Source: Candidatus Hartigia pinicola
Lineage (GTDB): Bacteria; Pseudomonadota; Gammaproteobacteria; Enterobacterales; Enterobacteriaceae
DNA: 64,000 nucleotides
Direction: 5' to 3'
Assembly: GCA_020541205.1 (NCBI GenBank)
Contig: CP048208.1
Location: forward strand, 434,001 to 498,000
Shown: positions 49,260-60,219 of the stretch, piece after piece
Layout of the letters: every line of letters begins with the position of its first letter
Position numbering within the stretch: the stretch's first letter is position 1
The notes under the pieces: generated by a model
Told to the model about the DNA's origin: nothing
The model's input: only the letters and a program-made list of their open reading frames with translations
The model's database searches: none
Made by a program: the position numbers and the translations under genes

Positions 49260-50545
49260 AATTACAACAGTTATTTTCTATGATATAAAATGTTTTATTT
49301 ACATGCAGTTTATATATTTTATTAATACATTTTAGAACAATCAAGTGTTATTTATGTGCATTTATTACTATAGGAATATGCATCCAAGTGAAAGTATTGT
49401 ATAATTATTAATATAATTAACTACTTATATGAATAAAGACTGAATCATCTGATATAAAAAACTAGAATTTTTGTTCTAATATAAGTATTTTATTTACTAA
49501 ACTTTATTTATAAAATTTTTAAAAAATTATAATGTGATGTATTTACTCAGGATAATGAAAGTTTATAGATAGTGATATCACTTGATATTTATAAGTTGTA
49601 TTTTGTATTTTTATATCTTTAAAAGTAATTTTTAGACAAATGATTATTAATCTATGTTCAAAAAAATAGAGTGGTATATATTATCATTTACGTGTATACC
49701 TCTAAAAAGATAAATCTCTTAACAATGTTGGTTTTCTAGCAGGGGAAAGTATTATAATATAATGCATGAAATTTTATATTAGAAAAGGTTAAAGCTTTTA
49801 ACACAGCCTGCATGATGATCAATAAGAAGAGTGTTCAGAACGTAAATATATTTCATAAAAGAACTATTATGCCTAATAAGATGTTTTAGTATCAAACAAT
49901 ATATTACTGAAGATGTTCAGTATTACCTTATTGAAAATAGCATTAATAATTAGTATTGTCATGGCATTGTTACAGACAAACATGTATAATGTTAGTATAT
50001 AAAAAATACTGATATACGTGAACAGGTATTAATAGATAGTTATGATACTAGTAAAATATTAACGCATTTTATGCATTATATATTAAGCGAAAAGTCTTAA
50101 GATAGCAATTTTCCAATAAATTTTATCTGAAATATGCCACCTTACTATTATATCAAAATAGTAGATATACTATCAGATAATATAAAACAATTCATGTAGT
50201 GTATGTTTTTTTACAGTGTTATTATGACAATTAGTAATAATTGTATAAAACTAAACCTTTAGTTTAATGTCTAATTTTTTTATTATATGCATTAAGTATA
50301 TTCCTATACTGTGGCGTCTAATTATTTTTATAAATAGTATATGAGAAAGAAAATGATATGAAAATTGAGAGCATGGTGTTCTTGTAAATTAAAATAATAT
50401 TTAATAAATTTTATTGTTAGCATGTTATCGAATTTTGAAGAGACAGCTCAGTATAATATAATTAGATACTCGATTAGTATGAGCGTCCCTCTTACAAGGA
50501 CGAATGAAAAGACAATTTTATATCTTTTTAGTATAGAAATTATCG

Positions 50546-50571
50546 TCATTCTTTCATTTCTGAAAGAATGA
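50546..50571. repeat. Perfect 11-bp hairpin in non-coding DNA
   Basis: Arms TCATTCTTTCA and TGAAAGAATGA pair around the 4-nt loop TTTC. About 60 nt upstream a GC-rich CGTCC/GGACG mini-stem lies near 50485-50503. There is no adjacent gene; it is possibly a relict terminator. Confidence 0.5.
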
Positions 50572-51732
50572 GATAGCAATGATCAAATTGTAAAAGATTG
50601 TTTTATTGTATTATCTAAGCATATAAGCGCGAGAAGAAATGAGTAAATTACTTGTTTGGATTGTTGATATGCATTTAATATATCATATCTTTTAAACTAT
50701 CACATAATCACTATTAGTAGACATTTATAAGTAATGATAAACAAAATTATTGATAAAATTCTACAAATAATATTGCCATATAGACATTGTAAAATATATT
50801 ATACAATATAGCGATATTGTTTTGTAGTTATCTAATTCCCTTATTCAGACTTTATATGTAACTAATGTATATTTTGTATAGTACTCTGCTAATTTTCAAC
50901 AGACATCTACCAAATATCAAATAATAGTATCAAATTTAGGAAATACCTGCTTATTATTGAAATAAAATTTTATCTATGTGTATATCAGTTATTAGACTAT
51001 AATTATAAGTGTAAATATATAAGCTTTCTAAGAAATTATATTTTTTAAGATTGTATTTATAAAAATTCATTACGTCAATATTGCAAAAATAAAAAATATA
51101 CAGAAGATAAGTGAATGTATTGAAAGCATAAAAATAGTTAATGTTATTTATTAAATATTAAGTTTGAATGCAATGTGAAACGCTTCTACTTTTATGCAAG
51201 ATAAAAAGTATTAAAAGTGTGTGATTACGGTATTGTGTAGTTAGAGATTAGTTAAAATTTTATCTTGTGGAATGATAACTTAATAGTTAAAGAAAATGTA
51301 TAACATAATTGTTGAAACACAGATAACAATAATTAATCATTACTTAGAAAAACTGTAATTTTGTATTTATTATACTGAAGATATACATTGTATGTATTTA
51401 AATATAATACATAATCTTAGCTATCTCAAATCATTTAATATACTATGTTTATTCTATAAATTTATCGTCTAGATGCCTCTTGAATGATTGTGAATATATT
51501 GCTCGATCATATTTTTAAAATATTATATGACATTAACTAAAAATATTTTCTTAAGTGCTTATGAAGTTTTTTGTGAAATGAAACGGATGGAAACGAAACG
51601 GATAAGTATTATTAATCATATGATCTTGGTGTAAAATTTTTTTGAGGAGTGAGTATTAAAATTATAACTGTATTTACAATAGAGTTAAGGTTTAAAAAAA
51701 ATTATATACCTTTTTTAAAGTAATATAAAATC

Positions 51733-51787
51733 ATTTATTTATTTATTTATTTATTCATTTATTTATTTATTTATTTATTTATTTATT
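51733..51787. repeat. Tetranucleotide repeat (ATTT)n
   Basis: About 13.5 units of ATTT occur, with a single variant unit ATTC at 51753-51756. It is in non-coding DNA and resembles a slippage product; no gene or start codon is close enough to suggest phase variation. Confidence 0.93.
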
Positions 51788-52304
51788 AATGATAGAATTA
51801 TTTTTAATATATTTATTAATATCTTTAGATAGAATATACGTTTTTTAAACTACTCATATAAAGTCATTAAATTAATATTCGTGAATTCTTATAGACTATA
51901 GTGATTTCTGACTTTTAAAAATTAATGTACATAATAATTTTTAGAGTTTTGACATCTTTTGTCATAGAGTTAAAATAAAAAATATTTATTCTAAATTTTA
52001 TCACTAATTTTATTATTGAGAGACTCATATTATATTTCTCGTTTTATTGCATGATATTAATATTGAAATAATATTTTATTGTGTAAAATATATAGAATAA
52101 TCTCAAAGGACAAGAAAGATAGAGAGTACATAGAAGATAAGAATGAAAAATTATTTTGAAACATTATTTTAGGGAAAGATAGAACTAAATGTCAAGTATA
52201 AAATAGCGTGTTATGTATAAAATTAGATATTATCATCTAAAATTCAGATTCAATAGTAATTTTTATTAATCTATTCTAATAAATTATTATTATTAATAAT
52301 ATTA

Positions 52305-52353
52305 CTTTTAGCCCAATACAACTTTTTTTATTTATGCTGATTGGGCATAAAAG
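52305..52353 (-). terminator. Hairpin downstream of ompR, possible old ompR-envZ operon terminator
   Basis: Arms CTTTTAGCCCAAT (52305-52317) and ATTGGGCATAAAAG (52340-52353) pair over 13 bp with one bulged base. It lies about 250 nt beyond the ompR stop. It has a GC core in very AT-rich DNA and may have ended the former two-gene operon. Confidence 0.45.
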
Positions 52354-52604
52354 CAATGTGTAATTCATTGTAGATTATTACGTAAATTGAGAGAGATCTC
52401 CGTATTTTTAGTACTTATGCAGAATTATTTATTTTAGCGATTAATATTCATACTGAATAAGTGGAAATGGATTAATTTTTTGCAGAGTAACTTTTGTAAA
52501 AATAAAAGTATTTTTGTATACCTAATAATAGGTCTGGTAAAATAATAAAATATATAAAAATCATAAATAAGAAAATGCGTTAAGAGAAGAAAAATTTAGT
52601 TGTT

Positions 52605-53324
52605 TCATTCTTTAATACCGTCTGGTATAAAGACATAACCCAAACCCCACACTGTTTGTATATAGCGAGGATGAGCTGTATCTTCTTCAATCATATGACG
52701 TAAGCGTGAGATTTGAACATCAATAGAGCGTTCCATTGCACTATACTCACGACCTCTCGCTAAACTCATTAGTTTATCACGAGACAATGGTTCCCTTGGG
52801 TGAATAACCAACACTTTCAGTACAGCAAATTCTCCGCTTGTTAAAGGCATATTGTCTTCACCTTGAAACATTTCACGTGTGCCAAGATTTAGTTTAAATT
52901 TACCAAAATTAATTATTGTGTCTTCCTGAGCAGGTGCTCCCGGTAATTCATTAGCCTGACGCCGTAACACAGCCCGGATACGTGCAAGTAATTCACGAGG
53001 ATTAAATGGTTTAGGAATGTAATCATCTGCACCGATTTCTAGACCAACAATACGATCAACTTCTTCGCCTTTAGCTGTTACCATGATAATTGGAATTGGG
53101 TTATTTTTACTTCGTAAACGACGGCAAATTGACAAACCATCTTCACCAGGTAACATTAAGTCTAAAACGATTAGATGGATAGACTCTCGAGTTAAGATTC
53201 TATCCATTTGTTCAGCATTAGCAGAACTACGAACTTGAAATCCTTGTTCTGTCAGGTAGCGCTCTAGTAAGGCACGTAAACGCATATCGTCATCAACAAT
53301 AAGAATTTTATAACTTTCTTGCAT
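52605..53324 (-). CDS. ompR: Response regulator OmpR
   Basis: OmpR is the DNA-binding response regulator that controls porins and other envelope genes. The start ATG at 53324, with GAGGG upstream, gives exactly 239 residues as in E. coli; the frame is open for eight more codons but these are not conserved. The receiver domain has the acidic pair in VDDDMRLR, the phosphorylation site Asp55 in LDLMLPG and the Lys105 motif IPKPFN. The winged-helix C-terminal domain has SGEFAVLKVL, REYSAMERSIDVQISRLR and VWGLGYVF. Conservation is very high, implying selection. The partner kinase gene envZ, normally directly downstream, is absent here. Confidence 0.97.
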   Translation of the reverse strand: MQESYKILIVDDDMRLRALLERYLTEQGFQVRSSANAEQMDRILTRESIHLIVLDLMLPGEDGLSICRRLRSKNNPIPIIMVTAKGEEVDRIVGLEIGADDYIPKPFNPRELLARIRAVLRRQANELPGAPAQEDTIINFGKFKLNLGTREMFQGEDNMPLTSGEFAVLKVLVIHPREPLSRDKLMSLARGREYSAMERSIDVQISRLRHMIEEDTAHPRYIQTVWGLGYVFIPDGIKE

Positions 53325-55871
53325 GTTTTTAGCCCTCAAGATCTGCAATCTATTGAATTATTTGTTTTTCTGAATAAGAAAGAATGAAATAGTAATAGTT
53401 ACTTTACTAATTTACCATTAACTTAAAATTTAATGAATAATTTTATACTGTATGTACTTAGATCTTTATAGCTTGTTTTTCAAACTCAATAAATTATTGT
53501 TTCTTCTTACTGAAATTAGTGAAAAGTAATTTTATCATCAATTTTTTTATTAATAACTTGTAAGACAACTTAGGAATAAATTAAAATTTCTTTCTTGACT
53601 AGTTTAAACTCGTCATGATCAAATAATTTCTATATTTTAATATTATTTTATCTTCTTATAGAAGAAATCTATACTTAAAAAATATATGATATACTTAATG
53701 TAAATCCGGACAGAGAGTTCTCAGTTTATCTTATATAATTAAATTTTCTGCAGGATCTTTTTAAGTATAATTATTTATTCATATATTATATTAAAATAAA
53801 AAAACTCAGAGTAGTAAGAGCAGTCCAAAAGTATTTCAATTCATTAGCCTTATTATTATCAGACAAATAACGTTCTATCCCTTTAGACGTTCAAGGGTAT
53901 CATGTATTATTTTTTGACTTTTGTATATTTGAAAATATTGTTAGTGAAAGATGTTTGAAATACTAATATTCCAAAATATAGTGCTATATTGCTATTTTAA
54001 ATTTTAGAAAAGCAGTACAATAACCGTAAGTTGCTGCAAAGTCAGAAACAAGAGAATATGTCGACTTCAGTGTATTGAATAGTAGTGAGTATTGAAAGTA
54101 ATGCTCTTAATTATGCGTTTGTAAATATGAATAATATAAATATAATGTATAAAAAAGATAGAATAAAGATAAAAATTTTATGATATGAAAAATGTATTAT
54201 AAGAATAATTAAACTTTATCCCATAATATTATAGATTATGATAGGTAATCTCATAGATATAAACGATGATATGATAACTTTTAGTTTTTATAAATAACCA
54301 CTGTAATGTATAAAAGTATCTAAAAACAAAATTTGTATGTAAGTGAAATATTTTTAGATAGTGCAGATGAGATACTAAACATCATTTTGAATGATAACTA
54401 AGTTGTCATGAAACCTATGTTTAAATAATGACTATGTGTTCAATTATTGTATGTATATTAGACGCCTGTCTAAAAGTTTTGTTATTTATAAAAACGATCA
54501 GAATTATTTAAATATTTGTCTTAAAATTTTTTAATTTAGAAGATTTTATTTTTTTTATTGCTAAAAAATACTCAATAATTCTATGATTAATATATTCATA
54601 TTGAACTGTTGCTTAATTTGTTAAGATGTATAAATGCTTATATAGATTTTAACTTTGTTTAATGTTTATTAGTGTTATTATACATGTATTTTAATATGCA
54701 TTATTTAGCACTTGATTATAATTTTTATTATTATTTGTTTCACAAAGAGTATAGAAAATTTGGCAATACTTATAAAGTTTGTTTTTTAAATTATTCTATG
54801 ATTACTATCATTAGTATCTGAATGTAAAATTATCCACCAATACATGAAGAAGATATTAAAATTTAAGACATTTAGTTACAATAATCGTGTAACATAACTT
54901 GTTTAGTTATTACTATATTTCAGAAGTAGTATGGTATTTGGTTTAAAATTACTATAAATTTTAAAAAATTATAATTGCCCCGTATATGAGGTAATCATAA
55001 TAAATGCAGTAAATAATAATTGTTTTTAAGAGTAGATTATATCATAGTTAATTATCTTATATTCATAGAAACAACGCTGAATATAATCTAGGAAAATCTA
55101 AAAAACGCTCTCTATAATTGTGCAAACAAAAGTGTTATGCAATTAACTTCTTGCATAAAATTACTACTTAGATTATCTACTCAGTTTTGATGTATTTTTT
55201 GTTTTAATGATGAAAACATGTTAAAGTTTTTTGATTCTTCATGTAATATTCAATTCTAAAATAAATTGAATAACTGATTAAGTGATTCTTTCGATTTTTT
55301 AATATCAATGGTTACAGATGTAAAAAATAAGAAGCGTTAGCATTGAAAATAAAGATATTGATCTACATAGTTTGACACATAGTATGAAAATTTTATGTTT
55401 CAAAGTGTTGTGTTGTCTTTATCAGTCCGTTCATATAAATATATTCTATATTAGTGATTAAAAGCACCATCAGTAGATGGAGTAGTATTAACAATAAGAG
55501 ATATATTGTTATATTGTTAGATAAACTTTTCTTATTATGTTTCGTATAGAAAGAATAAGAAACATCACTCAATCTGGTGATAATATAAATTGTTGCAGTA
55601 TATAAATTTTTATTAGTTAGTATTGCTAAACTTTTAGTGTATAGAACTATTTAAGTATATTATATATATGTCTATTATGAATATAACAATACACTTTCAT
55701 AATAATAATAAGACTAAGCATCTATTACTATTTATCGTTTTTTGTACTTACAACATCACGCTATGTATTAATTATCTTGAAAAACTTGTTGAAATTAATA
55801 AAAATCACACACTGATGAGCTACATTTGGTGCTGAGTGGTTTTTAATTTTATATAAAACTAACACTGAGTG
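53325..55871. other. 2.5-kb non-coding stretch where secM-secA would be expected
   Basis: In E. coli lpxC is followed by secM, secA and mutT. I found no readable SecA motif (such as the C-terminal CxCGSGKKYK) on the minus strand. A 9-bp hairpin (TTTCTTATT/AATAAGAAA) lies near 55530-55565. Nothing else can be supported. Confidence 0.55.
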
Positions 55872-56801
55872 TTAGCAGTAAAATTGAGTTAAAACAGTTG
55901 AAGGTGCTGTAAATGTCAGTGGAAATTCAGTGTCATTTTCGTATGTGATTAGATCCCAAGCAGATGTTTTTGCTAATATTATTTGTAATAGTTTATTATT
56001 TAGCGTATGACCAGATTTAAAAGCAGTAAATGCACCAATAATATTATATCCACACATAAATAGATCACCAATAGCATCAAGTGTTTTGTGTCGAACAAAT
56101 TCATCTTCAAAACGTAAGCCATCTTCATTAAGAACATTGTAATCATCAACAACAATTGCGCAATCAAAACTACCACCTAAGCATAACCCTTTAGATTGTA
56201 GATGTTCAATGTCACGCCTAAAACCGAATGTACGCGCTCGGCTAATTTGACTAACAAATGCTTCAGAAGAGAAATCAATTTTATAGTTTTGCGTGCTATT
56301 ATCAATAGCAGGATGATTAAAATCAATAGTGAAATCAAGTCTGAAACCATTATATGGTTTAAGCTCAGCCCATTTATCACTATATTCTACTCGTACTTTT
56401 TCTTTAATACGTAAAAATTTTTTTATAGCATTGAGCTCTTCAATGCCAGCATCCAGTAATAAAAATACAAATGGTGCTGCACTACCATCCATAATTGGGA
56501 TTTCAGGTGCATTCACCTCAACTACTAGGTTATCAATACCTAATCCTGCTAAAGCTGCATTTAAATGTTCTACAGTTGAAATACGTATGTTATCTTTATT
56601 GACTAAGCAAGTACATAACATGGTATCATGCACAGAAGTAACATCAGCTAAAAAATCAACTGGAGGATTTAGGTCAGTACGACGGTAGATAATCCCAGTA
56701 TTTTCTGATGCTGGACGTAGAGTTAATTTAACTTTTTTACCAGTATGTAAACCGACACCTGTCGCTTCTATTATACGTTTAAGTGTTTTTTGTTTAATCA
56801 T
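55872..56801 (-). CDS. lpxC: UDP-3-O-acyl-N-acetylglucosamine deacetylase
   Basis: LpxC is the zinc enzyme of the committed step of lipid A synthesis. Zinc ligands are visible: His79 in [14 protein letters not shown] and the His and Asp of HKTLDAIGD; the general base His is in [18 protein letters not shown] and [15 protein letters not shown] are conserved. I chose the second of two adjacent ATGs (56801), which gives MIKQKTLKR as in E. coli and 309 residues against 305; the product ends with a few extra residues (TQFYC). In E. coli LpxC is controlled by FtsH proteolysis through its C-terminal tail; the altered tail could affect that. Confidence 0.96.
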   Translation of the reverse strand: MIKQKTLKRIIEATGVGLHTGKKVKLTLRPASENTGIIYRRTDLNPPVDFLADVTSVHDTMLCTCLVNKDNIRISTVEHLNAALAGLGIDNLVVEVNAPEIPIMDGSAAPFVFLLLDAGIEELNAIKKFLRIKEKVRVEYSDKWAELKPYNGFRLDFTIDFNHPAIDNSTQNYKIDFSSEAFVSQISRARTFGFRRDIEHLQSKGLCLGGSFDCAIVVDDYNVLNEDGLRFEDEFVRHKTLDAIGDLFMCGYNIIGAFTAFKSGHTLNNKLLQIILAKTSAWDLITYENDTEFPLTFTAPSTVLTQFYC

Positions 56802-56828
56802 CATATTGTTCTCGCAAGATTATCTGTC

Positions 56829-56858
56829 CTGCTAATTATTTTACAAGATAATTAGCAG
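56829..56858 (-). promoter_or_regulatory. Hairpin between ftsZ and lpxC
   Basis: Perfect 11-bp arms CTGCTAATTAT (56829-56839) and ATAATTAGCAG (56848-56858) enclose an 8-nt loop, 27 nt upstream of the lpxC start. It could attenuate read-through from the division cluster or shape the lpxC leader; there is no T-run, so it is not a classical terminator. Confidence 0.5.
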
Positions 56859-56900
56859 AATAGTTTAGTACAAAAATCGGAGAATCTAATTTAATTACAT

Positions 56901-58067
56901 TTAATCGGCCTGTTTACGTAAAAATGCAGGAATATCTAAATAATCAGTTTCTTTATTCACTTGTGTATTTTTCTCATTTTTTATTTTTACGATTGTTTTT
57001 TCTTCTGTCATTGAAGATAGACAAGACATACTATTTTGCATCTGCTGATAACGTTGTTCCATAGAAGTTTTCTGTGATATTTTATTGTTAACTAATGTAA
57101 TGTCTGGACGTTTATCCATACCAATACCTGTAGCAACAACGGTGACGCGCAGCTCTTCATTCATTTCAGTATTTAGAGAAGTGCCAATCACAACCGTTGC
57201 GTTATCAGATGCAAAAGCACGAATAGTGTTACCTACTGTTTCAAACTCATCTAAGCGTAAGTCAAAACCAGCCGTAATATTTACGAGCACACCACGTGCA
57301 CCAGAAAGGTCGATATCTTCTAGAAGTGGACTTGAAATAGCCATTTCAGCTGCTTCTTCAGCACGTTCTTCACCACGAGATACACCTGACCCCATCATTG
57401 CATAGCCCATCTCTGACATTACAGTACGTACATCAGCGAAGTCTACGTTCATCAATCCTGGACTAGTAATAAGTGCTGCTATACCTTGCACTGCACTTTT
57501 CAGTACGTTATTTGCTGCGCCAAAAGCATCAAGTAATGAAATTCCACGACCTAAAACTTTTAATAATTTATCATTTGGGATGATGATGAGAGAATCAACG
57601 TATTTAGATAAATTAGTAATACCAGATTCTGCAAATGCCATACGTTTTTTACCTTCAAAATTAAAGGGTTTAGTTACGACAGCAACTGTTAAAATACCTA
57701 GTTCTTTAGCAATTTCAGCAACAACAGGAGCTGCGCCTGTACCTGTCCCTCCCCCCATTCCAGCTGCTACGAAGATCATATCTGCACCATCAAGTGCATT
57801 ACGTAATGCTTCGCGATCTTCTTCAGCAGCATGGCGGCCAATTTCAGGATTTGCGCCAGCACCAAGACCTTTAGTTATACCGGTACCGATCTGAATTGTT
57901 TGTCCGACTTCAGTTTTACGCAGTGCCTGTGCATCAGTGTTAACAGCAAAAAATTCAACACCTTCAATACGCTCACGTACCATGTGTTCAACGGCATTCC
58001 CGCCACCACCACCAACTCCGATAACTTTAATCACCGCATCATTGGTTAGCTCCATTGGTTCAAACAT
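56901..58067 (-). CDS. ftsZ: Cell division protein FtsZ
   Basis: FtsZ is the tubulin-like GTPase that forms the cytokinetic ring. The ATG at 58067, with CGGAGAG upstream, gives [14 protein letters not shown] as in E. coli and 388 residues (E. coli 383). Present are the glycine-rich [10 protein letters not shown], the tubulin signature GGGTGTG (105-111), the T7 synergy region [15 protein letters not shown], and the C-terminal peptide [14 protein letters not shown] that binds FtsA and ZipA. The linker before that peptide is variable and differs from E. coli. It follows ftsA by 55 nt on the minus strand. Confidence 0.98.
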   Translation of the reverse strand: MFEPMELTNDAVIKVIGVGGGGGNAVEHMVRERIEGVEFFAVNTDAQALRKTEVGQTIQIGTGITKGLGAGANPEIGRHAAEEDREALRNALDGADMIFVAAGMGGGTGTGAAPVVAEIAKELGILTVAVVTKPFNFEGKKRMAFAESGITNLSKYVDSLIIIPNDKLLKVLGRGISLLDAFGAANNVLKSAVQGIAALITSPGLMNVDFADVRTVMSEMGYAMMGSGVSRGEERAEEAAEMAISSPLLEDIDLSGARGVLVNITAGFDLRLDEFETVGNTIRAFASDNATVVIGTSLNTEMNEELRVTVVATGIGMDKRPDITLVNNKISQKTSMEQRYQQMQNSMSCLSSMTEEKTIVKIKNEKNTQVNKETDYLDIPAFLRKQAD

Positions 58068-58122
58068 AATATCTCTCCGTTTTTGCTTACTACTAAACAA
58101 ATAATATGCTTCTTAATAAAAA

Positions 58123-59379
58123 TTAAAATTCTTTTTTCAGCCAATTAGTAATCTTATTAAACCACTCTTTAACTGATATATGTTTTTGTGTTTCGGCGTT
58201 ATCACCAAGATGGATTTCTTTACCGTAATGTAACAGCCCAACTACAGTTGAATAGCATGGTTCTTCAGCATAATGTGTTAAACCTGTAATATGAAGTGGC
58301 GTACCAATCCTCACCTGAGTATGAAAGACTTTTTGCGCGCATTCAACAAGACCGTCTATTTGCGCAGCACCTCCAGTTAGTACTATCCCTGCAGATAAGT
58401 GATGTTTTACGCCTTGTTGGTGTAATTGTGCTTGTAAGTTTAAGATTTCTTCGTTTACAAGATTTAATAGCTCTGTATAACGTGGTTCAATTACTTCAGC
58501 TAAAGTTTGACGTTGTAAACTTCTTGGTGGATGCCCACCAACACTTGGCACTTCAACTGTTTCATCTTTATTTATTGTCGAACACAGAGTGCAACCATGG
58601 CGAATTTTGATAGCTTCAGCGTCACTGGGAGGGGTACCAAATGCATATGCGATATCACTTGTAACCACATTACCTGCATAAGGAATTACATTTGTATGAC
58701 GTAGTGCACCACCAGTATAGATTGCTATATCCATTGTACCACCTCCAATATCGACAACACATACTCCTAGTTCACGCTCATCTTCTGTTAAAACAGCATA
58801 ACTTGCGGCAAGCCCTGCAAATATTAATTGGTCCACCTTTAACCGGCAGCGTTCTACAGCTTTAACAATATTTTTTGCCATATCATTATGACAAGTAATT
58901 AAATGTACTTTGGCCTGCATACGAACGCCTGATAAACCTACTGGATTTTTAATATTTTCTTGATAATCAATCGTAAATTCTTGTGGGATTACATGAAGAA
59001 TTCTGTATTCATCACGAATTCGGACTGATTGAGCAGTATGAATCACGCTGTCAACATCTTCATGAGTGACTTCCTCTTCTGAAACTGGTACCATACCAAT
59101 TTCATTTTGGCAGCTAACATGTTTTCCTGACAGGGAAAGGTAGACAGAAGAGATTTGACAATCTGCCATCAATGCTGCTTGATCAAGTGCTGCTTGAACG
59201 CATTTAACAACAGATTCTAAATCGTTAACGCCACCTTTGTCCATTCCACGAGATGGACAACTTCCTACCCCGATAATATTAACAATACTATCAGGCAGAA
59301 TTTCGCCTACAAGGGTCGAAACCTTGGAAGTCCCAATTTCAAGCCCTACAACTAATTTTCTGTCTATCATTTTGATCAT
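58123..59379 (-). CDS. ftsA: Cell division protein FtsA
   Basis: FtsA is an actin-like ATPase that tethers FtsZ to the inner membrane and recruits later division proteins. The ATG at 59379 is preceded by AGG and gives MIKMIDRKLVVGLEIGTSKV, matching E. coli; the product has 418 residues (E. coli 420). The nucleotide motifs VVDIGGGTMDIAIY and IVLTGGAAQIDG are intact, as is domain 1C (IPQEFTIDYQE). The C-terminal amphipathic membrane anchor (VKEWFNKITNWLKKEF) is present. A frame extension of 11 codons upstream is not family-like. Confidence 0.97.
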   Translation of the reverse strand: MIKMIDRKLVVGLEIGTSKVSTLVGEILPDSIVNIIGVGSCPSRGMDKGGVNDLESVVKCVQAALDQAALMADCQISSVYLSLSGKHVSCQNEIGMVPVSEEEVTHEDVDSVIHTAQSVRIRDEYRILHVIPQEFTIDYQENIKNPVGLSGVRMQAKVHLITCHNDMAKNIVKAVERCRLKVDQLIFAGLAASYAVLTEDERELGVCVVDIGGGTMDIAIYTGGALRHTNVIPYAGNVVTSDIAYAFGTPPSDAEAIKIRHGCTLCSTINKDETVEVPSVGGHPPRSLQRQTLAEVIEPRYTELLNLVNEEILNLQAQLHQQGVKHHLSAGIVLTGGAAQIDGLVECAQKVFHTQVRIGTPLHITGLTHYAEEPCYSTVVGLLHYGKEIHLGDNAETQKHISVKEWFNKITNWLKKEF

Positions 59380-59429
59380 TTTTCTGCCTAGTCTGATCTG
59401 AGTTATTAGCAATGTTAATTATTGTAACT

Positions 59430-60218
59430 TTAATGTTGCATCCGCTCTAAGTGGCGCCAACCAACCGCAGCACCACTGGTATAACGAAGATCTATATAAT
59501 CAACTTGTTTGCTTGTGATTTTCTGCAAAATCGGATAAAGTTCAAGAAGACGTTTTAATCGTTCAAGTATATCTTTTTTTCCAAGCTCAATTCGGATATC
59601 ATTATTTAGGATTATTTGCCACGAATGACGAGTTGTCATAGATAATGACTTAAGTTGTAACTTTTGGTTGAAAAGTATTTTTTTTATCATCAGATACGTA
59701 TTAATAACTTTTTTTTGACTCCCGGGTGGACCATGCAATAATATATAATTATTTTTATTAGTTTTATTTTTTGGAAGACTAAACAATCTTCCTTCAGCAT
59801 CAACCATTTTATGTTCATTCCAACTTGCATAAGGCCTGTACTCTACTAGATGAATTTTTAACTCATCAGGCCACTGTTTTCGTACGGTCACTTGGCGTAT
59901 CCAAGGTATCGCACTAATCTGTTTTTGAATAGTAGTAACATCAACTGTTACAAATGTTTTAAGCTTCCCAAGTGATAGTACTATATTTCTTATATCATTA
60001 TTTTTTGTATAATAGCACTCACCTGTTAATATTAACTTTGATATAGGTAATTTATTAGCGTCTTTCATCCATGTGATGACGGCCCACCCACTCCAGATGA
60101 TTGCACTAACAACTATAAAAAAGAAAATCATCCCACCACGCACAGTCCTGATACTTTTTCTTGAAATTGAGTTATTATAATTTTTATGATTTTGAATATT
60201 TAACGCTGCTTGTGACAT
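59430..60218 (-). CDS. ftsQ: Cell division protein FtsQ
   Basis: FtsQ is a bitopic inner-membrane protein that links the early divisome to FtsB-FtsL. A short cytoplasmic N-terminus (MSQAALNIQNHKNYN) is followed by a membrane segment at about residues 30-50 (GMIFFFIVVSAIIWSGWAVI). Next come the POTRA domain (SKLILTGECYYTKNNDI, VTVRKQWPDELKIHLVEYRPYASWN) and a beta domain (DIRIELGKKDILERLKRLLELYP, YIDLRYTSGAAVGW). It has 262 residues against 276 in E. coli, lacking the Gln-rich tail. The N-terminus and the segments following the membrane helix read more like Serratia than E. coli. It starts one nucleotide after the ddlB stop. Confidence 0.96.
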   Translation of the reverse strand: MSQAALNIQNHKNYNNSISRKSIRTVRGGMIFFFIVVSAIIWSGWAVITWMKDANKLPISKLILTGECYYTKNNDIRNIVLSLGKLKTFVTVDVTTIQKQISAIPWIRQVTVRKQWPDELKIHLVEYRPYASWNEHKMVDAEGRLFSLPKNKTNKNNYILLHGPPGSQKKVINTYLMIKKILFNQKLQLKSLSMTTRHSWQIILNNDIRIELGKKDILERLKRLLELYPILQKITSKQVDYIDLRYTSGAAVGWRHLERMQH

Positions 60219-60219
60219 A

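Larger units (their letters stand above)
49260..52604. other. 3.3-kb non-coding stretch between the tRNAs and ompR
   Basis: No gene is supported. envZ would be expected at the right-hand end (downstream of ompR on the minus strand), but no histidine-kinase motif could be read. It holds a hairpin at 50546-50571, an ATTT repeat at 51733-51787 and a long hairpin at 52305-52353. Confidence 0.6.
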
